Shown: in pieces, positions 20,654 through 29,404 of the stretch
Layout: each line of letters starts with the position of its first letter
Position numbering within the stretch: position 1 is the first letter of the stretch
Source: Scenedesmus sp. ARA3
Taxonomy: Eukaryota > Chlorophyta > Chlorophyceae > Sphaeropleales > Scenedesmaceae
Length of the DNA stretch: 51,137 nt
Assembly: GCA_004335835.1 (NCBI GenBank)
Contig: RWJK01001935.1
Coordinates: forward strand, 1 to 51,137
Direction: 5' to 3'
The notes under the pieces: model-generated
Databases searched by the model: none
What the model was told of the DNA's origin: nothing
Seen by the model: the letters and a program-made list of their open reading frames with translations, nothing else
Program-made: the position numbers and the translations under genes

Positions 20654-21499
20654 ACCTGTCAATGTTGCAGCTGCTGATGGACTTTGGCGTCTACTACCCT
20701 GAGCGGCTACACGCGGCCATCATCCTCAACGCGCCCTCCTGGTTCAACGTGCCCTGGAAGATGATCACGGGCTTCCTGGACGCCAACACGCGGTGAGCGC
20801 TTTGAGAGGATAGTTACATGTGGGTCCTGGCACCATCTTGGATGGTATGAGCCACAGCTTTGGTTATGTTTGGCTTGTATATGTAACGTTATGTCACCTC
20901 ATGTTATTTTATGCCTGGAAGATGATCACGGGCTTCCTCGATGCCAACACGCGGTAAGCAACAGAATGCCATGCTATGTGTTATGTTATGTTATGTATCA
21001 CACAGTTTTTGTGTGTGATGTGCCCTGACAGATGATCACAGGCTGCCTGGACGTCGACACGTGGTGCGTGCAAGAAGGATGGGCCGGCTGGTTCGACGCT
21101 GCTGCTGCAAGATTGCACCTGGCGGATCTGCTGGATCTGGCTCATGTGTCCATGCCATGGTTGCTTAGCGTCAAGCATGCCACATGCATGTAAGCTGAAT
21201 GATGCCGCTGCAACTGCAGGTCAAAGATAATCGTGGCGCGCAACCCCCAGGCAGCGCTGCAGCCACAAAATTTGTTATGTTCCGTTTTTTGTTGTGTTTT
21301 GACTCCATGCACTGCATTGACTGCATTCGCATGCAGGTCAAAGATCATTGTGGCGCGCAACCCCCAGACAGCGCTGCAGCCGCTGGCGCACCACCTGCAT
21401 GGCATCCAGAATGTGCCGGTGGCTTGGGGCGGCAAGTGCAGCCTGCCTTTTGACCAGTACCCTGGGCACAGGCAGCTGCTGCAGCTGGTGGCCACCTGA
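14576..21499 (+). CDS. Membrane-anchored CRAL-TRIO (Sec14) domain protein
   Basis: Probably a lipid-binding or lipid-transfer protein; the ligand is unknown. Eight exons: 14576-14709, 14861-15065, 15504-17836, 18598-18738, 19098-19287, 20007-20231, 20671-20792, 21337-21499. All phases agree, giving 1170 residues. Residues 1-150 form a conserved-looking region (KKRRTLHWSSFMSSR, STLLVLYGEHFVLL) that I cannot assign. The huge exon 3 encodes Ser/Ala/Gln low-complexity sequence with islands of order, plus a hydrophobic stretch (about 623-665, VRISVCVLLSALVL and VLQLLLLLCVAAA) likely to be one or two membrane helices. The C-terminal 235 residues are the CRAL-TRIO region: RFLLAKP...ATDAWRVSRSVDGVL, then VLGVSPEGHAVILVK, QIYDMAGFKLSYAM, and YYPERLHAAIILNAPSWFNVPWKMITGFLD, the hallmark of the fold. 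Sec14 assignment is firm; the rest is descriptive. Most introns carry exon echoes. Confidence 0.82.
15118..15183 (+). repeat. Donor-side echo of CRAL-TRIO gene exon 2
   Basis: A copy of the exon's last 65 bases (CAGGAGAAGACACCGAGCGTG type), about 118 bases beyond the real end at 15065. The donor GT has mutated to GG, so it is a dead echo. A CTG run lies between. Confidence 0.85.
17485..17532 (+). repeat. In-frame CAG tract encoding poly-Ala
   Basis: About 16 uninterrupted CAG units in exon 3 of the CRAL-TRIO gene, read in the GCA frame as Ala. Similar shorter tracts elsewhere in the exon are read as Ser, Ala or Gln according to phase. Confidence 0.9.
17898..18034 (+). repeat. Two donor-side echoes of CRAL-TRIO gene exon 3
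   Basis: Copies of the last 25-40 exon bases (ALSCDR) end at 17938 (donor GTGGGA kept) and about 18034 (donor lost, CTGGG). The real end is 17836. Confidence 0.82.
18270..18550 (+). repeat. Three acceptor echoes of CRAL-TRIO gene exon 4
   Basis: Copies of the acceptor and first 60 exon bases (SDTAELRAQLTTTAQEAAAG type) start at 18270, 18381 and 18490, before the real start at 18598. Spacings are 111, 109 and 108. All four keep the acceptor TGCCTGCAG or GCCTGCAG. Confidence 0.93.
18974..19022 (+). repeat. Acceptor echo of CRAL-TRIO gene exon 5
   Basis: A copy of the exon start (FLLAKPTLQASQEQA) behind an ACCCGCAG acceptor, about 124 bases before the real start at 19098. Confidence 0.88.
19453..19717 (+). 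repeat. Two donor echoes of CRAL-TRIO gene exon 5
   Basis: Copies of the last 80 exon bases (HFHTFNSLLSIHVLGVSPEGHAVILVK type) end at about 19540 and 19717, each with a GTGAGG donor. The real exon ends at 19287. Both copies share differences from the exon (AGCCTG, ATCCTGGTC), so one copy gave rise to the other. Confidence 0.92.
19841..19919 (+). repeat. CTG tract in the intron before CRAL-TRIO exon 6
   Basis: About 26 CTG units with a single CTA interruption, roughly 90 bases upstream of the acceptor at 20006. Confidence 0.93.
20287..20452 (+). repeat. Two donor-side echoes of CRAL-TRIO gene exon 6
   Basis: Degraded copies of the exon end. The first ends at 20337 (CCTGTTCCAG followed by GTGCG); the second, 20384-20452, retains LSYAMGSEVMNLF-like sequence with an in-frame TGA and a lost donor. 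Confidence 0.82.
20912..21062 (+). repeat. Two donor echoes of CRAL-TRIO gene exon 7
   Basis: Copies of the last 35-40 bases (WKMITGFLDANT) end at 20952 (donor GTAAGC) and 21062 (donor GTGCGT). The real end is 20792. Interval sequence contains ATGTTATGTTATGT repeats. Confidence 0.88.
21220..21264 (+). repeat. Acceptor echo of CRAL-TRIO gene exon 8
   Basis: A copy of the first 45 exon bases (SKIIVARNPQAALQP) with acceptor CTGCAG, 117 bases before the real start at 21337. The distance is a multiple of three, but an in-frame stop follows in the intervening sequence in the reading I followed. Confidence 0.88.
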
Positions 21500-21680
21500 A
21501 CGCTGAGGGGTGAATGGCAGCTGAGGGGTGTTTGCGGGCTGGGAGTGATGTTGTGCGAAAGCAGGGGTGTGCCCAGGGCCTCATGGGGTATCAAGTGAGA
21601 TATGCAGTAGGCTGCAGCAGTGGGTGGCGGTGCATGTTGACGGCAGCTGAAGCAGGTCTGCTTCACTTCTGGAAGTGATG

Positions 21681-21784
21681 GGGTGCCAGTGGCTAGGGGA
21701 GGCAAGTGCAGCCTGCCGTTTGAGCAGTACCCCGGGCACAGGCAGCTGCTGCAGCTGGTGGCACAGCTAAATGCTGAGGGGTGA
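21681..21784 (+). repeat. Post-stop echo of the CRAL-TRIO gene 3' end
   Basis: A copy of the terminal coding segment reading VPVARGGKCSLPFEQYPGHR and onward to VAQLNAEG, then TGA. The real gene ends VAT. The copy suggests that the present stop is new and that the ancestral C-terminus read through to LNAEG; in the real gene CACCTGAACGCTGAGGGGTGA follows the stop in matching order. Confidence 0.85.
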
Positions 21785-22983
21785 CAGCAGTGTAGGCAGA
21801 GGCGGAGGTGGTGTTGTGCAAACATGGGTGTGCGCATGGCACTACTCATGCCATTGTGGTATGATTTGAAGCAGTGACCGATGCATCTGCAGGCCGCAGC
21901 AGTGGGTGCCAGGGGTTGTTGCCAGAAGTTTTGCCCGAGGTGGGATACGTGCTGCGCTCTTGTTTATGCGCACAGGGCTGTTTGCATCATGGGTCCATGC
22001 CCATGAAGGCTGCATGATGTTGCAAAGAAGATGTTGCAAATGTGGCTGCTGGTGTGCAATGGTGATGCTGGTAGACAAAGCAAACACTGAACTAAGCTTT
22101 TAGCTTTCTAATGTCATGTTGATGGAAGCCAGAGTGCAGCAAAGAAGGATATGTGCAGGGAGTGCAGCACCTGACCGCCACTGCATCAGTTCTGCTGCTG
22201 TGCTGTGCAGCACGCTGTGCAGGACTGAGTCCCGTGATAATCTGCATGGGTGCTGTGTGCTAGCCACGCGAGCATGAATGGAACATATCAGCCCTTCTAC
22301 TGCTATGACGTGTGACTTGTATTGGTGCAGTTCATGCTGCAGTGGTGTAGTGTTCTGCACAGCGCATCAGATGCAGTACATTCCAGGTGTTGGCACCCAC
22401 AGCTGCTTGCACAACTCCCATCATCTTATACTTTTTCGAGGAGTTGTGTTCGTGGATTATGTAATTCCGTGTGTATGATCGTGTTGTGCTGCAAGACATC
22501 GACTTTGCTGCGTGGCCAGCTGGTTAGCCTGCAGGTGCACGTCCCTGCTGGTTCAGCACGACGGCTGGTGAGCCTGAGTACACGCAAGATCGTCGCGTAG
22601 TCATACTTTGCTTCAACCCTGGCGCTCGGTGCATCCGAGCCGCGCAGTTGATGGTGCCAGCGTGCCTAACCTAGCGTTCCCAGCGTTCCTGACTCAAGCA
22701 CCACACCACCACTGCTCAGAACTTTTCAAGGTGATCAATACTTACCTATTGAAGAATGCTATCACAGGCCGGGCATCCGGTGTTACTGACAGGCGTTCCA
22801 TCAAGACGTGCCAAGGTCGCTCTACATAGAGGCGTTCCACACCTCGCACAAGCTATTCCTGGCCCACAACAGCAACCAGCTTTCACCACAACACCCTTGT
22901 GTTTTTTCTACCGTCAGCGCTTCTTGCACACACGATGGTGGCTGCTGCCTTGCTCGCCCGACCCATGGCCATCCCCTCGCCCC
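21785..22983. other. Intergenic stretch without a recognised gene
   Basis: Several short frames on both strands have no recognised similarity. The last 400 bases precede the DUF506 gene and may include its 5' UTR or an unrecognised upstream exon. Confidence 0.4.
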
Positions 22984-25900
22984 ATGCCTGGGCAACCAGC
23001 CGTCGCAGTGCTTACCCCAGCGCTGCCACCACCCACGAGTGCGTTTGTTGTGGCTGCTGAGCCAGCCACGACGCAGCCCGACTCCGACCTCTTCTTTGGG
23101 GACCTTGAGGGGCTGGAGGTGAGCTCAAAGGACCTGATACAAGCAGTATGAGTTTAACATAGCAAGCACCGGTGTTTTTGAGCCAGCAATTGCCTGGAAC
23201 TTGGCTCACTTTTGTCCGGCTTCTTCTGGCCTCGCAGACTCCGCAGCGACCAGAGGCAATTGACGTTGAGCTTGTGGAGGAGCTGGTCGGCGAAATCCAG
23301 CACATCAAGGGCAACAGCGGAGTGGGCAGCCCGGAGGTGCGTCGTAGGCAGACAGCGTGCCAGCTAGCTCAGCGTGCCAAAAGATTCCATGCATGGCCAG
23401 TCTCTGTGCAGCAGCCGCTGTGCCTTTGACCTCATCATATAGTCGCTTGAGTGGTACAATCTGCCCTTAATCTGCTTTGTCGATGTACACAGCGAGCAGG
23501 ACCCAGGTCCCACTTGACCGTGACCGTGACCATGCCTTCATGCGTTCATTCAGCTGCCGGGGTCCTTTCGCTCTGCTCATCCCGCCCTTCGCTTCTACCT
23601 GATTTTCTCGCAGGTGAGGAAGTACGTGGACGCTTGGAGCCCTCCTGAAGCATCGTTCCTGCAAGCTGGCACTGCCAAAGAGGCAGCACTGCGGGCCCTA
23701 GCAGAAGCCTTGTACCAACGCCGCCCTGTGCTTTACCTGAAGGGCCATGCCCAGCCCTACCCGGCCCAAGTCCTGCTGCGCACTGTGCGCAAGCCTTCTG
23801 TAGGCGCACTGAGCACCGCAGCAGCTGCAGCAGGCCTGTTCAAGAGCCCTAGCAACACCGTCATCGTGATCAAGTTTGACCCGCAGTTTGGCTATGCAGG
23901 TGCGCGGCACAGCAGCTCCTGCCGGCTGCAAACAGATGCACTGTTACATATACTATATATACACATGTATGACACCTTGAACCAGATCTTGTCGCAAGTG
24001 GTGCTCTGATGCAGCTGCTAGCCAAGTGTGTTCTGCATGCAGCCCCATCTTCTCAATGCCCTGTACTAGCCAGTGTATACATACATTACCACCACTGCAG
24101 CTTCAAACCAACCCTAACCAACCGTGTCCTGCCTGCTGCACTGCCTGCCTGCCCTCCCTGCCTCTACCCCGCCCCCTTCCCCAAACCCTGTGGCCACGCA
24201 CCTATCCCATACCCTGCACCCCAAAACCCTCAACAGACATCATCGTGGACCCCTTCTTCACAGATGCCTTCATCCAGCAGCCTGCTACACCCACCTACAG
24301 CCAGCTGCTGTCCCAGCTGCCTCGCGCCTTCGTGGGCACTGAAGTTGAGCTGCGCCGCGTTGTGGCGCTGCTGACGCAGCAGAGCATGCGTGCTTACGCA
24401 AGCAAGGTGAGACAACCCCGCAATTGCTGCTGCTGTTACAGATGTTGCAGCATGTGTTGCTCCGAGTGCTTGCAAAAGCGCATCATCTGTTGCATGTATG
24501 CCGCAGCGATTGTGAGAGGCACGCGTTGTATCGATGTGTGCCAGTCTGGCAGTCAGCACATGCTTTCATTCATCTTATCAGCTGCTGGCTAATCAAGCTC
24601 TCCGTTCCAACAGGCTTCAGCGCACTACGCCTGTTGCACAGCATGCACAGTGCACATTGCTGCGTTAAGCACAATTGACAGGTATTGCTGGCTCCTCCGA
24701 CCTTCCACCAGACCCATGGATCACACTCACTGCCCTCTGCCCGCTGCCGTGTTTGCTGCATCACCCTTTCCCTCTCTGCTTCATTCCTTCCTTCAATCCC
24801 AAACCAAACAGGGTGCCGCCTGCCCTCCCTGGAGGCGCTTTGACGCCATGCTGGCACGCTGGCTGCCCAAGCGCTTCACAGATGAGCCCATCAGCCACGG
24901 CCCTGGCAGCGCTGCAGCTCCAGCAGCAGCAGCAGCTGTGCCTACAGAGCTGCTACGTCGCTCCGACAGCAGCAGCAGCAGCGTCAACGGCTGGAGCTTC
25001 AGTGCGGGTGCAGTGAGCAGCAGCTTCAGCAGCAGCAGCAGCACTGTGAGCTCTGCGCCGCGCACTGTTGTGCATGGCTTTGACATCCCTGCCAAGGCAC
25101 CGGCAGCAGCCACTATGTCAGCTGCGCCTGCAGCAGCAACTGTCGCAGCTGCACCTGCAGCAGCAACTGTTGCTGCGACGCCAGCAGTGTCAGTTGCAGA
25201 GGTGGTGGTGGCCCCGGCAGCCGCTGACCCTGCTGCGCCTGCTGCTGCACCTACGGCATGCAGCAAGGCTGCAGCAGTGGACAGCATCAACATCAAGGCA
25301 GCAGCAGCAGCAGCGGAGCGCGACAGCGCTGCTGCTGCCAGCAGCTGGCAGCTGGCTGCAGGCAGGATTGTTGTGGATATGTTAGATGAGACAGATGGGT
25401 GCCTGAGCAGCAGCTCTAGCAGCATTGACACCCTGACCTTTCCAGTTGAGTCAAGTGGTGAAGAGGAACAAGAAGAGATTGCTGGTGACAGTGCAGCAAC
25501 TGGCCTAGCAGCAGCAGCAGCAGCAACAGCACAGCCTGCAGCAGCAGTTGATCCCTCTGTTCAGCTGCTTGCTGCATATGGCTACAGCAGCAGGGTTGTG
25601 AAGCTGCAGAACCCCGCTGCTGCAGCTGCAGCTGCGGCAGCAGCAGCAGCAGCAGCAGCCAGTGCTGCTGCTGGTGCACGTGTGCGCAGTGCCCGTGCTG
25701 CAGCGGCAGCAGACGCGCAGCCACTGCAGCAGCGTGCTGCACCACTTGCCTGCGATGCTGGCACTACTGCCAGGAGCCACGGCATCAAGCGTGCATTCGG
25801 CCCTGCTGCTGCTGCTGATGCGGCAAGCAATGAGCGTGTTTGTTGTGGCTTCACGGATCTAGCAGGGCTCAGGTTTGGGTTTGAGGCTGCATCTTCTGGT

Positions 25901-26098
25901 GCAGCAGCAGCAGCAGCAGCAGCAGGATCTGGTGTAGCTGATGCTAAAGCTGGCGAGCAGGAGGCCCTGGGCTTGGCTGCTGCTGTTGCTCGCATCAGGG
26001 AAGCAGTGCTGGCTGTGGATGTGGCTGCTGCTGTGCCTGTGGGCGGCAGCAGAGAGGTGTGGGGCAGGAAAGTGCTGCGGCTGGATGCTGTAAAATGA
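22984..26098 (+). CDS. DUF506 (PDDEXK_6-like) family protein
   Basis: A plant/algal family of unknown biochemical role with a predicted nuclease-like fold. Five exons: 22984-23118, 23238-23336, 23614-23899, 24237-24406, 24812-26098. Phases agree, giving 658 residues. Start: ATG at 22984 (MPGQPAVAVL) is the first ATG of the frame ending DSDLFFGDLEGLE; upstream exons cannot be excluded. Exon 2 is a helical segment (IDVELVEELVGEI). Exons 3-4 form the domain: NTVIVIKFDPQFGYA, then DIIVDPFFTDAFIQQPATPTY, matching the family pattern (I)(D)xxFRxEFEIARPTxxY, and LLSQLPRAFVGTEVELRRVV. Exon 5 opens with CPPWRRFDAMLARWLP, matching the family's PPWR...K/RWL ending. The remaining 400 residues are Ala/Ser-rich with an acidic patch (SSGEEEQEE). 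The family's usual FRxEFE acidic pair is altered here (FFTDAFIQ). Function should not be inferred beyond the family name. Confidence 0.82.
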
Positions 26099-26239
26099 CA
26101 GTTTTAGGCATGGCAAATGCACAACTGCGCACCTTCAAGCAATGCTAGCAGTGGCTGCACGCAGTACAGCAGTGCACGCGCAGCGTAATTGGCTCAGGCT
26201 GCTGCCAGCAGCGATGCTTGCAACATGGATGCGGTTTTG

Positions 26240-26385
26240 AGTGTGTATGTGGATGCTGCTGTGCCTGTGGGCGGCAGCAGGGAGGCGTGGCGCAGGAAAG
26301 TGGTGTAATATATGACAGTTTGGTGTGGCTGGATGCTGGCAGTGGCTGTACACAGTACAGCAGCGCACGCGCAGCTTGAACAGAC
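26240..26385 (+). repeat. Post-stop echo of the DUF506 gene 3' end
   Basis: The segment around the last codons and 3' UTR (AVPVGGSREVW..., ATGACAGTTT, GCAGTGGCTGTACACAGTACAGCAG) is repeated about 215-230 bases downstream of the original (26015-26185). Only the transcript end is duplicated, not the intronic exons of this gene. Confidence 0.88.
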
Positions 26386-27329
26386 ACATGCTGCTGCTAC
26401 TTGCAGCGGTTCCTGGGCAGAAATAGTGTGCTGGTATGGATGTGCAGTATTTTGCTCTTTATGATGTTGATAGTGGTGGATTCGTGTGAGCCGTCTGCAA
26501 ACAGCTGCTGATCAGGCCTGTCTTTGGAGCTGTGGCGGGCCAGTTGAGATCCGCCTCGTCTTCCTGGCTCATACTGAAAAGGCTGTGTGGAAGGAGAGTG
26601 GTAGGCCACTGATGGAGCCAACATACGTGGTCTGCCGGGCATTATGTGAAAACCACTGCTGTAGTGCAGCATGTCCAGGCGTGTGTACCTGCTGAACACT
26701 ACCAGTGGACGCGCAGCATGCTCAGGCTGACATGTCTAGGATGTTGGAAACTGTAACTTACGGCTGCGATCATTTCGTCCAGGTGCACTGAAAATCTCGT
26801 AAATAACATTCAACGCCAGTCGCTTGCCTGACCTCCTGCAGCAGGGCTCCTTGCACAACAGGACTGCAGCAGCAGTGCACTGCACTGCACCCCAGGCTGG
26901 CTCAGGATGCTGCAGCCAGCAGGACTTTCTCCATGCCATACCAAGTTTCAAAAGAAAAAGTCATTTATGTTTGAAAGACTGCACGACGTGTGAATGAACA
27001 AGTCGGCCACATGCCCTGCGTAATCTCTGCAGCCCTGTACCGAAGATGGGACCTGTGGTGTACAGCGGTATGAAGGCTGCAAACGGCATGATTGTATTTG
27101 ACTGCAAACGTAGTAGTGACGAACAAACCATCCAGGGTCTCCAATGGCTGAACACCAGCAATCGCGTGACAAGTTGTTGTCACATTGCAAGATCTGCCGT
27201 TCTCTTGTGCTTAGCTTGCCAATTATTGCTGTCTACCTTCTTGCAATCTCAATCTGTGCGGGATCTGGCTTCTGTCGAAGCCACTCAGACGCAAGTTCTT
27301 CCTTGGATTTTTCGACTACGCCAAGCACC
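26386..27329. other. Intergenic stretch before UROD
   Basis: No recognisable gene. An in-frame ATG at 27144 could extend the UROD N-terminus by 62 residues, including a hydrophobic segment; I regard this as the 5' UTR but cannot exclude it. Confidence 0.4.
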
Positions 27330-29370
27330 ATGCAGCTCTGCAACCAGAAATCCGCTGCAAATGTAGCGGTGAGAACGATTATTCCTTTCAGCAGTAGCAG
27401 CACTCGGCGACACTTGCACTTGCTAGGCACTTTGGTGTGCTGCCGGTTGCCATGAATAGATCAAGCTCCCACAACGCTTTCTTTCTTCCCCACAGGGCGC
27501 TAGCCGGGCCTCTCGCGCCCAGCGCAGCGTGTGCAGGCCACTGGCAGCAGCAGCAACTGAGCAGGTGACTGCCAGCACAACAGCAGCAGAGCCCCTCATG
27601 ATGCGGGCACTGCGAGGCGATGCTGTTGAGAGGCCACCTGTGTGGATGATGAGGCAGGCTGGCCGCTACATGAAGGTGGGCATTCATTTTGAATTGTTGA
27701 TTGATTTGTTTTGTAAGCTGGGGCTCCCAGTAAGCTCAGGGCGTCTGGCTTGAGTTCGGCACACGGTTGAGCAGTTGACAGCGGTCGCCTGCCGCATGTA
27801 TGCGCACAGCAGCAGCAGCAGCAGCAGCAGCAGCATTTTGTGCCAGATGTGCAGAGCTAGGTTCATCCTGCAGTGGATGCACAGCCAGCCGTACTCCAGC
27901 TGAGGATGCATATGGCAGGTCCACAACTGCACTCTCCAGCCTTCAAAGGCATGCATCACTACATGGTTGAGGGTGCCAAGCGGATGCAGCTCTACGCAGC
28001 TGCTGATGTAGTCACCTGATATCACACAAAGGCGTGCTGCATTGAGCTGTTGAGCTGGTTTGCAATGGCTCCTGGAGTGGCATGACGCTCGTGGCTAGCT
28101 GCAGCATCCTGCACCATGGCGTGTTGTGGGCCCTAGCCATGCTGTGCAAGCACACCAGAACATGTGCTGCAAGCATACCAGAACCTGCACAAGGCGCCGC
28201 CGCATCTAATGCGTCAGCTGATCTCCCACATCACATCGTTGTAAGCGCTGGCAGCATAAGGACTGCTTGCTGCGGGTGCCGACGTTGTTGACACTATGTC
28301 GCCGTTTTTGCGGCTGCTGACAGAGTCACAAATAACACGTGGCTGCTGCCGCTGCCGCTGCCGCTGCTGCTGCTGCTGCTGCTGCTGCCGAGCAGGTGTA
28401 CCAGGACCTGTGCAAGAAGCATACCACCTTCAGGGAGCGCTCAGAGAACGTCGACCTGGCAGTGAGTGCCTCGGCTTCTTGCAAGCAGCTGTAATGTGCA
28501 AACCCATCAGCTGGCGGCCCGCTTTGTAGCTCTGGGCGCAGCAGCATTCATGTGTGTGACTGGCAGGGGCCCAGCGCTGTATGCAGCTTCGCACCGGCAA
28601 GTCAAATGGCACATTGTATGGGGTCATGGTGGCGTGCTGCAGCTGCATGCAATCACATGTGCTGCGTCTTTCACCTGCAAAGCACTTGTTTCACATCCTA
28701 GGCACACTGTTTTCAATGCCTGCAGGTTGAGATGTCTCTGCAACCGTGGCTGGCATTCAAGTGCACGCCTCTTCTACTCATATATGGCTTTTTCAACACA
28801 GTTGCAACCACGCAGGTGGAGATCTCTCTGCAGCCGTGGCTGACATTCAATAGCATGCCTCTTTTACTCACACATGGATTTTTCAACACAATTGCAACCA
28901 CGCAGGTGGAGATCTCTCTGCAGCCGTGGCTGGCATTCAAGCCTGATGGCGTCATCCTGTTCAGCGACATCCTGACGCCCCTCACAGGCATGAACATCCC
29001 CTTTGACATCACAGCAGGCAAGGGCCCAGTCATCGCTGAGCCCATCCGGACCATGGAGGTGAGGCTTGTTGCTGTACAGCTGTTGTATGCTGTCTTGATG
29101 GTTTGCTTGTTGGACAGCAGCAGCAGCAGCAGCAGGCAAGGGCCCAGTCATTGCTGAGCCCATCCGTACCAAGGAGGTGAGGAAGCTTGCTGTTGCTGTC
29201 AGGCTGTTTTGAGCTGTCGGTTTTGTTGGGTCAATAGGCAGCAGCAGCAGCAGCAGCAGCAGCAGGCACAGGGCCCAGCCATCGCTGAGCCCATCCGCAC
29301 CAAGGAGGTGAGGCTTGTTGCTGATCATCTGTCTGGACTGTCAGCTCGATAGGCGGTAGCAGCCGCCGCC

Positions 29371-29404
<34 letters not shown>

